From the NCBI GenBank assembly GCA_037893225.1, contig JAZGUH010000368.1, forward strand, positions 434,001 to 498,000: a DNA stretch of 64,000 bases. Reading direction: 5' to 3'. The notes beneath the pieces were generated by a model that was not told the origin of the DNA, searched no databases, and worked only from the letters and a program-made list of their open reading frames with translations. Shown here one piece after another: positions 54,001 to 55,676 of this stretch. Position 1 is the first letter of the stretch. Each line of letters begins with the position of its first letter. The translations under genes and the position numbers were made by a program. Source of the stretch: Hippasteria phrygiana. Taxonomy: Eukaryota; Echinodermata; Asteroidea; Valvatida; Goniasteridae.

Positions 54001-55676
54001 TGTAATTGCACTGTTCAAATATTAAACTTTGGGCATGATCCCAGGCTACACGGCATTATAAGTTTATGACTTCTGACTAGCACCCCACGAACAAAGATAC
54101 TGACAATTTGGGAGATCGCCAACATAGGGCAAGATAGCTCAAGAAAACAAGAATTGAGAAAAAACAAGACTTATACTAGGGAAATGTAGGCCCGTATGTT
54201 AATCTACTACTGTCATGAATGTATTAAATGGAATCATCTCTCTTTCTCTCTGACCACAGGAAGCCAACTCCATCAACAAGTCCTTGAGCGCCTTGGGTGA
54301 TGTCATCTCGGCCTTATCCAGTGAGCAATCATTCATCCCGTACCGTAACAACAAGCTCACCATGCTCATGCAGGACTCGCTAGGAGGCAATGCCAAGACC
54401 CTTATGTTTGTCAACATCTCACCGGCGGATTACAATTCCGAGGAGACTGTCATTTCCCTGACGTGAGTTTATCACCCTGAAATTGAATTGTAGTTATTGT
54501 CTGCGGCGTTAACTTTCTGGGCAGTTGCAGTTTGGTCGTTAAGCCATTGTTCACTTGTGTCCCGCTCTTAAGCCATTTCTGTTTGGCTGTTAGTGATGGC
54601 GTGATGGTATTCCAAAACGGGCTTGTGCAGCCAAGCGTATTGCAAACGAGAAGCAAACAATGGATTGAGTATGTGCAGGAATGTGCGTATAAACGACAAC
54701 TGGTCAGGTGGTCTTTTTAAATCTGTGGCTATGTCCGTCGTCCAAGTCCAAGAGGTTTAAGCAACTTCTACAGGATTTTGGGATTGTTCCTTAGTCTCCT
54801 TTGAAATTCCTTTCCAGCTTGGTGTGCAAACATTTCTATAGGTGTTTACCGCGCACTATTGTCCCCGGCCCTGTGTGTAGTTTTGACATGTAAATACACG
54901 GCTGACGTCTAAACACGCTCAGAATTATTGCCGTGTACCGGATGACGTGATATCACGCCCGGACTAAGTAGAGAGAAAAATGCCCTCGGCGACAGAATGT
55001 CAGCAAAAACCTGTAAATAACGGTGCTAATAAACTAAGTGTTGGCGTCTTGTATTAGTTGCATTATCAAGACCGGAATATTTTACTGAATTAAAAAAAAA
55101 ACAATTTTTTTGATGAAAAATAATACCGCGCCCGGGTCCAGTAATTTTTTTTTAAATCCCGGCGCGAACCGGTTAAGGCATTAAACCATACTTACAGAGG
55201 CAGTTCAGAGGCAATTCAGCTTGACAGTGTTAAACACTACCACAAGAATCGGACTATTTTATTCAACAATGTCATTGTAGTCAGGTTATTATTTGTTTTT
55301 TATTCCATTTTATCTATGAATTGGAGTAGATGAGAATATAACAATTTGTTTTGCTTTTGGATTGTTGTAGGTATGCTTCTCGAGTCAAGTTGATCACCAA
55401 CGATGCCTCTAAGAACGCTGATAACAAGGAGATTGCTAGACTGAAGGAGGTGAGTCTTAAATCAGTCTTAAAGACTGACATTATCAAGTGGTGTATCCAG
55501 GTATCCAGAATTAGGGGTGTAGTGGGGTGTGGGGGATTAGTGCCAGTTGAGAACCATAGTTTAAATGTTCATATACATTTGCTTGAACTTGTCGTCTTGT
55601 TTTCCTGTAACAGATCATTGCGAAGTTGAAGCAGGGTGAGACAGTGGAAGTAGTGGATGAAGACGGTGAGGAGTAG
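16211..55676 (+). CDS. KinC: kinesin-C / KCBP-like C-terminal motor kinesin (31 exons, 1706 aa)
   Basis: Joining the 31 exons listed individually gives 5121 nt with no internal stop and matching phases at every junction. The start ATG has A at -3, G at +4 and an in-frame TAA nine bases upstream. Residues 1-344 are a charged, Ser/Pro-containing tail with a basic cluster [11 protein letters not shown] (145-155). Residues about 345-1330 are almost continuous coiled coil, interrupted by Gly/Ala-rich stretches. The motor follows, with neck [19 protein letters not shown]-loop GQTGSGKT (1424-1431), switch I NAESSRSH (1541-1548) and switch II DLAGSER (1574-1580). The end [14 protein letters not shown] plus acidic tail matches the KCBP calmodulin-binding helix. 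C-terminal kinesins usually move to microtubule minus ends; calcium-calmodulin control is inferred by homology. No MyTH4-FERM domain is seen, unlike plant KCBP. Sea urchin kinesin-C, as I recall, has about 1,600 residues and this layout. Confidence 0.9.
16505..16640. repeat. hammerhead-family snapback repeat, intron 1
   Basis: Plus strand carries aaaggtttgcggaaacacca, then ggttctgaaaagaacc, then a minus-strand hammerhead-like segment (degenerate core, ..GGAATGTC|GAG). Relatives lie at 29905, 31075, 36215, 42350, 57185 and 57485. Confidence 0.55.
16653..16839. mobile_element. hAT-type MITE, intron 1
   Basis: Inverted ends AGAGCTGCCAAACTCTCC / GAGAGTTGGCAGCTCT flanked by GCCAGTGT and GCCAGTGA (16645-16652, 16840-16847), an 8-bp duplication with one change. 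Confidence 0.65.
17193..17386 (+). CDS. KinC: kinesin-C exon 2 (aa 32-96)
   Basis: Acceptor tttccacag|ct, donor gatgag|gtcaga, phase 0 at the end. A weaker in-frame donor (ctt|gtatgg) about 50 bp later would also keep the frame, so the 3' end is less certain. Confidence 0.72.
17387..18038. other. intron 2, nothing recognised
   Basis: AT-rich sequence without a repeat or RNA that I can support. Confidence 0.4.
18039..18309 (+). CDS. KinC: kinesin-C exon 3 (aa 97-186)
   Basis: Acceptor ttttgcag|gag, donor gaag|gtgaga. Acidic, with the basic nuclear-signal-like cluster [11 protein letters not shown]. Confidence 0.85.
18666..18806. mobile_element. MITE, GGCCGGTCACACTGGCC family, copy 1
   Basis: Left end gggccggtcacactggcc with gataacgaaaacg; right end cgttttcgttatcgtggc. 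It is inverted relative to the second copy at 22549-22719, and its right terminus is shortened. Confidence 0.65.
18835..18980. repeat. dispersed repeat also at 24870 and 44055
   Basis: The string gtcaaaatccaata, a gccaaggcgct motif, cctgaacccatc and gttagggtt recur in the same order at 44055-44200 and partly at 24870-24940. Class unknown. Confidence 0.45.
19586..19852 (+). CDS. KinC: kinesin-C exon 4 (aa 187-275)
   Basis: Acceptor ttacgtag|ca, donor gaag|gtaagt. Ser/Pro/Ala-rich disordered segment; an alternative AG 15 bases later shifts into a frame with a stop and is rejected. Confidence 0.82.
20160..20247 (-). repeat. tRNA-like SINE remnant, intron 4
   Basis: The minus strand reads like a tRNA A-box region (gtcagttggtacagcacc) and B-box (ggttcaagtcc). 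No cloverleaf anticodon stem is convincing. Confidence 0.45.
20248..21368. mobile_element. DNA transposon, CAGAGATGAAACT family, copy 1
   Basis: Inverted ends CAGAGATGAAACT (left) and its complement (right) are flanked by CATATA on both sides (20242-20247, 21369-21374), a 6-bp duplication. 1121 bp with no transposase. A second copy is at 50500-51405. Confidence 0.75.
21802..22007 (+). CDS. KinC: kinesin-C exon 5 (aa 276-344)
   Basis: Acceptor ctttttag|at, donor acacag|gtaggc. Carries [17 protein letters not shown], the first helical part after the disordered tail. Confidence 0.88.
22186..22530. mobile_element. long-hairpin MITE, copy 1 (intron 5)
   Basis: Ends gatgatgttgattgccgaga and tctctcagcaatcaacatca are inverted repeats. 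Arms also share ttgagagctatttttatcaa. Copies 2 and 3 are at 39120-39590 and 48990-49440; this copy lacks part of the central stem. Confidence 0.75.
22549..22719. mobile_element. MITE, GGCCGGTCACACTGGCC family, copy 2
   Basis: Termini ccggtcacactggccacg and cgtggccagtgtgaccgg are perfect inverted repeats, with cgataac/gttatcg runs inside. Inverted relative to copy 1 in intron 3. Confidence 0.75.
23131..23262 (+). CDS. KinC: kinesin-C exon 6 (aa 345-388)
   Basis: Acceptor gttttccag|aac, donor acg|gtaagt, phase 0 both sides; helical sequence. Confidence 0.88.
23400..23600 (+). repeat. dispersed repeat (SINE-C), copy in intron 6
   Basis: Shares about 180 bp with 45785-45965 (tatgcaaatcg, ccatcacaaggccaaa, aggaaagtgtggaagaacca). 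The fuller copy at 45772-46070 ends in a tRNA-like block on the minus strand. Confidence 0.6.
23628..23742 (+). repeat. tRNA-derived SINE-A, intron 6
   Basis: gggcaagatagctcagttgg tagagcgcc carries a good A box, and ggaggtcacaggtta a B box. The anticodon arm does not pair well and the flanks recur with other copies, so this is a SINE head rather than a working tRNA. Confidence 0.65.
23824..23916 (+). CDS. KinC: kinesin-C exon 7 (aa 389-419)
   Basis: Acceptor gatattttag|agt, donor gaaaag|gtatgc; Lys/Glu/Ile-rich coiled coil. Confidence 0.85.
23917..24272. other. intron 7, nothing recognised
   Basis: AT-rich; no feature supported. Confidence 0.4.
24273..24362 (+). CDS. KinC: kinesin-C exon 8 (aa 420-449)
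   Basis: Acceptor gtattacag|gaa, donor aaaaag|gtacag; Gln/Glu-rich coiled coil. Confidence 0.85.
24486..24845 (+). CDS. KinC: kinesin-C exon 9 (aa 450-569)
   Basis: Acceptor taaatttag|atc, donor cagaag|gtaggc. Largest exon (360 nt): coiled coil, then a Gly/Ser/Arg-rich hinge ([17 protein letters not shown]), then helix again. Confidence 0.88.
25134..25360 (+). CDS. KinC: kinesin-C exon 10 (aa 570-644)
   Basis: Acceptor aaacctcag|gat, donor gacag|gtgggt. Its last about 56 bases plus the donor are duplicated in the following intron (26085-26139 and 26195-26250). Confidence 0.87.
25394..25868. mobile_element. hAT MITE, TAGGGCTGTC family, copy 1 (intron 10)
   Basis: Ends TAGGGCTGTCCCGAATA and the complement of GAACAGCCCTA. 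Flanks GTGGGGCC / GTTGGGCC (25386-25393, 25869-25876) are an 8-bp duplication with one change. Interior is rich in gaatattcg palindromes. Lies 33 bp after exon 10. Confidence 0.75.
25900..26440 (+). pseudogene. decayed tandem copies of exon 10 end plus donor
   Basis: cagtgggaggggactttaag.. to ggtggcag|gtgga at 26085-26139 and 26195-26250 align with the last 56 bases of exon 10 and its donor, with a 110-bp period. Weaker copies flank them (about 25905 and 26295). A one-base loss breaks the frame in both clear copies. Confidence 0.7.
26455..26590 (+). repeat. tRNA-derived SINE-A, intron 10
   Basis: gggcaagattggtagagcac, ggagatcgcaggttaaaatc and the tail tttctttgttcactttgaa match the other SINE-A copies; the A box has a deletion. 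Confidence 0.6.
26762..26921 (+). CDS. KinC: kinesin-C exon 11 (aa 645-698)
   Basis: Acceptor tgccacag|gtca, donor gtggag|gtgagt; one base completes Arg from exon 10. Coiled coil then a linker. Confidence 0.87.
26952..27305 (+). repeat. Deu-domain SINE with tRNA/5S-like head
   Basis: The head has ttagctcagtgg (A box) and gtacttagatgggaaacc, which matches the 5S rRNA internal promoter. The body has ggatgggacgttaagctgga, aggtcccgtgt and gagtaggggttt, the Deu-SINE core as I remember it from fish SINE3-type elements. It ends in a gttgttattgttatt tail. Starts about 30 bp after exon 11. Confidence 0.75.
27306..28286. other. rest of intron 11
   Basis: A 32-bp direct duplication containing gtggtatatcgcaccaag lies at about 27498-27562. 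A remnant of the SINE-C repeat lies at about 27870-27960. No gene. Confidence 0.4.
28287..28520 (+). CDS. KinC: kinesin-C exon 12 (aa 699-776)
   Basis: Acceptor tatctgtag|att, donor tcgcag|gtaggt. Lys/Glu-rich helix with a short GGGSG break. Confidence 0.88.
28654..28800. mobile_element. MITE with CAGRCATGCAACT ends, 6-bp TSD
   Basis: Left CAGACATGCAACT, right complement of AGTTGCATGCCTG, flanked by TAGTAA on both sides (28648-28653, 28801-28806). A related left half is at about 56946-57035. Confidence 0.7.
28801..28900 (+). repeat. SINE-B remnant, intron 12
   Basis: agtaagcaggagatcctggc and cctgagaaagcctatgattt match the head and tail of the tRNA-like repeat at 32690-32840 and 38990-39118. 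Confidence 0.4.
29199..29645. mobile_element. MITE, TGTGACCGGCTCTG family
   Basis: acatatgtgaccggctctg at the left and cagagccgatcacatat at the right are inverted; ggggtattatgtcgca and tgcgacataatagccc extend the arms. Ends resemble those of 7858-8690. Confidence 0.65.
30022..30188 (+). CDS. KinC: kinesin-C exon 13 (aa 777-831)
   Basis: Acceptor ttttttgtag|tct, donor gacag|gtaggt; coiled coil ending in an acidic linker. Confidence 0.87.
31060..31345. repeat. large snapback of hammerhead-family repeat, intron 13
   Basis: Two near-identical arms meet at the palindrome agtgtgagtgatcactcaca. Each arm holds ggtgttacccgcaatctcag-type ends, the aaaagaacc motif, and a hammerhead-like block with GTC before GAG. 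The core is mutated (CTGAGGA). Confidence 0.65.
31467..31618 (+). CDS. KinC: kinesin-C exon 14 (aa 832-882)
   Basis: Acceptor ttgtctag|gga, donor gcag|gtgggt; phases 2 and 1 fit its neighbours. Contains two cysteines (DECNAKC), unusual in the rod. Confidence 0.85.
31811..32223. mobile_element. hAT MITE, TAGGGCTGTC family, copy 2 (intron 14)
   Basis: Inverted ends TAGGGCTGT / ACAGCCCTA and a perfect octamer duplication GTGAGAAG (31803-31810, 32224-32231). Inverted relative to copy 1. Confidence 0.85.
32240..32840 (+). repeat. SINE-B fragments
   Basis: Two pieces: a tail block at 32250-32345 and a longer copy with gttaagacgtcttcactagt, gcaagaggttgtgggttcca (B box) and a gccgggaaagg-type tail to 32840. 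The same family lies at 38990-39118 on the minus strand. Confidence 0.5.
32939..33006. repeat. (AAT)n microsatellite
   Basis: About 22 uninterrupted AAT units, ending before atgtggtgc. Confidence 0.95.
33200..33365 (-). repeat. tRNA-derived SINE-A, intron 14
   Basis: Best-preserved copy. The minus strand from 33302 reads gggcaagatagctcagttgg, then an intact A box and B box (ggttcgaatcc) to ctcctgcc. Six of seven acceptor pairs form, but the anticodon arm is irregular and SINE flanks continue. Confidence 0.7.
33463..33698 (+). CDS. KinC: kinesin-C exon 15 (aa 883-961)
   Basis: Acceptor catcttcag|gtc, donor gttgag|gtacgt. Heptad-rich ([10 protein letters not shown] type) coiled coil followed by an Ala-rich run and DFDDDD. 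Confidence 0.88.
34356..34580 (+). CDS. KinC: kinesin-C exon 16 (aa 962-1036)
   Basis: Acceptor accctttcag|ggt, donor gacaag|gtggga; classic coiled-coil sequence, phase 0 both ends. Confidence 0.88.
34775..35260. mobile_element. TTAA-flanked MITE, AGGTAGTGTACATG family (intron 16)
   Basis: TTAA (34771-34774, 35261-35264) borders inverted ends AGGTAGTGTACATGATTGGT / ACCAATCGTGTGCATTACCT. Nested inside is a hairpin with about 27-bp arms (tagcctttagtcaaggcgcg). A decayed relative spans about 44290-44820. Confidence 0.8.
35265..36023. other. rest of intron 16
   Basis: The first 103 bases are the left copy of a direct repeat shared with 38188-38288. The rest is AT-rich with nothing recognised. 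Confidence 0.45.
36024..36128 (+). CDS. KinC: kinesin-C exon 17 (aa 1037-1071)
   Basis: Acceptor cctgtgcag|tca, donor ctagtg|gtaagt; 105 nt, phase 0 both sides, so skipping keeps frame. Flanked by a 138-bp direct repeat (35231-35367 and 38149-38288). Confidence 0.87.
36418..36895 (-). repeat. minisatellite of about 39-bp units
   Basis: About a dozen units of tatggttcaggggagaacca tggggacttctcgggttaa type, some shortened. There are no unique spacers, so it is not CRISPR-like. Confidence 0.85.
36898..36947 (-). ncRNA. hammerhead-like ribozyme motif
   Basis: The minus strand reads ATTCTC CTGATGA A GATTAG agcagg CTAATC GAAAC GTT GAGAAT. Stem I (ATTCTC/GAGAAT) and stem II (GATTAG/CTAATC) are perfect and the CTGATGA and GAAA core is intact. 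An extra A precedes stem II and stem III is essentially absent, as can occur in retroelement hammerheads, so single-copy activity is uncertain. Confidence 0.6.
37087..38163 (-). CDS. Penelope-like element ORF: thumb remnant plus GIY-YIG endonuclease (5'-truncated)
   Basis: 358 codons without interruption. Residues about 15-35 ([17 protein letters not shown]) look like the end of the reverse transcriptase thumb, and about 55-100 is the usual linker ([15 protein letters not shown]). GIY-YIG follows at about 106-200: [20 protein letters not shown], then RTRLKEH, with the catalytic-type Glu near [15 protein letters not shown]. The last 140 residues are low complexity (Asn/Thr/His). The ATG lies in flanking host repeat (junction about 38150), so the fragment has no true start and is probably inactive. 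Confidence 0.75.
   Translation of the reverse strand: MVILQLHTNLDKEHLPSELNHLNTVLRDNGYRSDKLKFLPIRNAPQPPDATEKPIAVLPYIGHTLHKIQRILREADIKVYYRTRNKLEMKLHTHKDRHDLSRQARVYRIPCTCGKVYIGETGRDLRTRLKEHKAHGRRGEFDKSVIIKHSTDLDHIMQKAEIIAPEKHWYTRCIREAIEIHKHDTVPQDIGFFISNIWHSSLPSTNTHTPQSTDTPQRAGNSHTAKNAHNKNNTTVSTNHNTHNKNNAIAATNYNTSHNSGTNRNAYNSTHNPSEYYLRSCIVKPSISDISVIYADLRSYKLGCQNTLEPDGNFPLFFTLKGFFRGFFAPSRKSAKGFWGVEKLTENIFICVNIIVFV
38149..38288 (+). repeat. 138-bp direct repeat, right copy
   Basis: About 95 percent identical by eye to 35231-35367: ggaggattacca, the TTAA, then aactactagtctcaaaattg onward. The two copies flank exon 17 and the Penelope-like fragment. Confidence 0.75.
38522..38659 (+). CDS. KinC: kinesin-C exon 18 (aa 1072-1117)
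   Basis: Acceptor gtccttcag|aaa, donor catcag|gtaacg; helical, phase 0. Confidence 0.87.
38990..39118 (-). repeat. SINE-B, tRNA-like, intron 18
   Basis: The minus strand has ctggttaagacgtctgcact and gggttcgaatcccgcc (B box) followed by tail cctgtgaatgttttttagtg. Confidence 0.55.
39120..39590. mobile_element. long-hairpin MITE, copy 2 (intron 18)
   Basis: Arms of about 230 bp pair end to end, from gatgctgattgctgagagaa through cgctgcgggcagcaaac to the centre ttgtgcctagtgctagacac. Best-preserved member of the family. Confidence 0.8.
39700..39900 (-). repeat. tRNA-derived SINE-A, intron 18
   Basis: The minus strand has gggcaagatagcacagttgg and ggttcaaatcc as A and B boxes. Flanks gtcagtgtctttgttc match the other copies. 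Confidence 0.6.
39922..40156. mobile_element. hAT-like MITE, CAGAGTTGTATT ends
   Basis: Inverted ends of about 38 bp (cagagttgtatttgagtccc ..). Flanking octamers CAATCTAG and CAACCCAG agree at six of eight positions. Confidence 0.6.
40402..40581 (+). CDS. KinC: kinesin-C exon 19 (aa 1118-1177)
   Basis: Acceptor tgttttcag|gaa, donor gcaaag|gtaagt. Coiled coil ending [14 protein letters not shown]. The 12-bp minisatellite begins four bases after the exon end. Confidence 0.85.
40586..41449 (+). repeat. 12-bp minisatellite, exactly 72 units, at the exon 19 donor
   Basis: Unit GTAGGGGTGCAG with blocks of variants GTTGGGGTGCAG and GTTGGGGAGCAG. The array starts four bases after the exon end, and 864 bp is exactly 72 x 12. 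Each GTAGGG unit contains CAG|GTAGGG, a donor-like site. All these sites fall in the same phase relative to exon 19 (16 + 12n bases), so use of any would shift the frame by one. Long ORFs on both strands are artefacts of the stop-free unit. Confidence 0.95.
41450..42021 (+). repeat. degenerate G-rich repeats after the minisatellite
   Basis: Imperfect blocks combine ggggcagatgtagggg, ggggtacagtcagggc and acaggagggtcaaaggcaag. The last resembles the end of exon 19 with its donor and first minisatellite unit. No coding exon. Confidence 0.6.
42022..42168 (+). CDS. KinC: kinesin-C exon 20 (aa 1178-1226)
   Basis: Acceptor cactttag|gga, donor gctgat|gtaagt; starts [12 protein letters not shown] and is coiled coil. 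Confidence 0.87.
42350..43015. repeat. hammerhead-family repeats around a poly(C) tract, intron 20
   Basis: A plus-strand copy of tttgcatggtgg..taacaccatgtgaaa..ggttctgagaagaacc is followed by (C)n at about 42486-42510. A plus-strand degenerate hammerhead block (ctcctgataatgaacagagc) lies at about 42558, then the inverted second arm, and a further end fragment at 42970-43005. Confidence 0.55.
43241..43372 (+). CDS. KinC: kinesin-C exon 21 (aa 1227-1270)
   Basis: Acceptor ctgatttaag|aaa (short pyrimidine tract), donor tccaag|gtcggt. Lys/Glu-rich coiled coil in frame with both neighbours. Confidence 0.85.
43489..44056. mobile_element. MITE with CTGCAGCCGATTTCAC ends (intron 21)
   Basis: aggtcctgcagccgatttca at the left and its complement (gtgaaatcggctgcagaacct) at the right. 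Interior has inverted gttgcgcaactgcgc-type arms. Confidence 0.65.
44290..44822. repeat. decayed relative of the TTAA MITE at 34775
   Basis: gggttagtattttata, cacctgtttaaagttt-type and atttcacaggatgattgaga blocks occur in the same order as at 34775-35260. The left end is lost and the right end reads tattacctttaac. Confidence 0.6.
44923..45096 (+). CDS. KinC: kinesin-C exon 22 (aa 1271-1328)
   Basis: Acceptor ctcccatag|gaa, donor gagagg|gtgagt; last full coiled-coil exon before the neck. Confidence 0.88.
45280..45570 (+). repeat. dispersed repeat also at 54590-54770
   Basis: gtgcaggaatgtgcgtaaa and caggtggtcttttt blocks occur in the same order in intron 29. Class unknown. Confidence 0.45.
45625..45725 (-). 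repeat. degenerate hammerhead-type repeat, second copy
   Basis: Nearly identical to 6385-6475, from atcaaaaaattagctggcct through cgtttcgaacttaagc to aaacaaacatgtaggga. Confidence 0.5.
45772..46070 (-). repeat. SINE-C with tRNA-like head
   Basis: The minus strand begins gtgccgtggcctagtggttt (A box) with ggttcgagccc (B box). The body matches 23400-23600. Confidence 0.6.
46871..46938. repeat. 68-bp near-perfect palindrome upstream of exon 23
   Basis: GGGAATAAATATGTGCTGGG at the left returns as its complement at the right, around the self-complementary gttttaaacgtacgtttaaa ac. Only one position is unpaired. It ends 60 bp before the exon encoding the kinesin neck. Confidence 0.85.
46999..47097 (+). 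CDS. KinC: kinesin-C exon 23: neck and motor start (aa 1329-1361)
   Basis: Acceptor ctgaaacag|gtg, donor ggtaga|gtaagt. [20 protein letters not shown] is the conserved neck of C-terminal kinesins and closest to KCBP from memory. A 68-bp palindrome ends 60 bp upstream. Confidence 0.9.
47195..47385. repeat. GACTT/GACTC-rich simple repeat, intron 23
   Basis: Many gacttgactt and gactcgagtc units, like the subterminal repeats of hAT elements of this genome (compare 3960-4060). No ends were identified. Confidence 0.5.
47494..47628 (+). CDS. KinC: kinesin-C exon 24: motor (aa 1362-1406)
   Basis: Acceptor gttgctag|gga, donor accaac|gtgagt. [20 protein letters not shown] is the standard kinesin core strand. 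Confidence 0.92.
47910..48060 (-). mobile_element. LINE 3' tail-like segment
   Basis: A (TTA)n tract (about 47909-47950) followed by ctccacaattcaaaatacat resembles the 3' end of a minus-strand LINE with an AATA-type tail. No reverse transcriptase is present. Confidence 0.35.
48337..48690 (-). pseudogene. cysteine-rich ORF fragment, probably transposon-derived
   Basis: The ORF contains [28 protein letters not shown] and CTQNH, a Cys pattern resembling CXC-like clusters often linked to transposons. It is preceded by an acidic segment. The start is unclear and the end degenerates into hydrophobic sequence. It lies in intron 24 of the kinesin on the opposite strand. Confidence 0.35.
48990..49440. 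mobile_element. long-hairpin MITE, copy 3 (intron 24)
   Basis: aaagatgatgttgatttctg at the left, gacgcagacttctctcacca at the right, with the same central ttgtgcctagtgctagacac loop as copy 2. Confidence 0.78.
49583..49746 (+). CDS. KinC: kinesin-C exon 25: motor P-loop (aa 1407-1460)
   Basis: Acceptor ttctacag|aac, donor aacag|gtgagt. Contains [18 protein letters not shown] with the ATP-binding P-loop. Confidence 0.95.
49895..50020 (+). pseudogene. Tc1/mariner transposase N-terminal fragment
   Basis: Translates to [20 protein letters not shown], then a linker and ENEARSGR followed by a stop. This matches the helix-turn-helix and the RSGRP motif of Tc1-type transposases. The catalytic part is missing; an about 430-bp GC-rich segment of unknown origin follows. 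Confidence 0.6.
50500..51405. mobile_element. DNA transposon, CAGAGATGAAACT family, copy 2 (intron 25)
   Basis: Same orientation and internal order as 20248-21368 (ttttccgattttaatcgg, gagtgtttctacggtagaaa, tggttgaatcatggacatga, cggacac), shortened to 906 bp. The final G of the right end is mutated and no clear duplication remains. Confidence 0.7.
51564..51651 (+). CDS. KinC: kinesin-C exon 26: motor (aa 1461-1490)
   Basis: Acceptor tttctctag|gtc, donor ggtgat|gtaagt. [17 protein letters not shown] matches the conserved E.YNE.I.DLL-type strand of kinesins. Confidence 0.92.
51652..52813. other. intron 26
   Basis: From about 52390 to 52660 there are repeated tgcatttggcagggt / tgcatttagcag elements next to ccctaacccc and gttagggttaa. 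They resemble the palindrome at 62519-62655. Otherwise nothing was recognised. Confidence 0.4.
52814..52958 (+). CDS. KinC: kinesin-C exon 27: motor (aa 1491-1538)
   Basis: Acceptor ttccgacag|ggt, donor acaa|gtaagt. Ends [14 protein letters not shown], leading into switch I. Confidence 0.9.
53395..53490 (-). repeat. tRNA-derived SINE-A fragment, intron 27
   Basis: The minus strand has ggttcgaatcc-type B box (gcagattcgaatcccgctcc) and the tail gttttctttgttcactttga. The 5' part is lost. Confidence 0.55.
53777..53937 (+). CDS. KinC: kinesin-C exon 28: motor switches I and II (aa 1539-1592)
   Basis: Acceptor ctttgcag|ag, donor ctcaag|gtttgt. [12 protein letters not shown] and [15 protein letters not shown] are the two nucleotide-sensing switches. 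Confidence 0.93.
54260..54462 (+). CDS. KinC: kinesin-C exon 29: motor (aa 1593-1659)
   Basis: Acceptor gaccacag|gaa, donor ctgac|gtgagt. [17 protein letters not shown] and [18 protein letters not shown] are the microtubule-binding hallmarks. Confidence 0.95.
54463..55370. other. intron 29
   Basis: Contains the dispersed repeat shared with 45280-45570 (about 54590-54770). No RNA or coding feature. Confidence 0.4.
55371..55449 (+). CDS. KinC: kinesin-C exon 30: motor end and tail helix (aa 1660-1686)
   Basis: Acceptor attgttgtag|g, donor aaggag|gtgagt. [15 protein letters not shown] is the end of the motor in KCBP-type kinesins. Confidence 0.93.
55614..55676 (+). CDS. KinC: kinesin-C exon 31: C-terminus (aa 1687-1706)
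   Basis: Acceptor cctgtaacag|atc. Encodes [20 protein letters not shown] then TAG. With exon 30 it forms the candidate calmodulin-binding helix and an acidic end. Confidence 0.92.
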   Translation: MIAKLKQGETVEVVDEDGEE

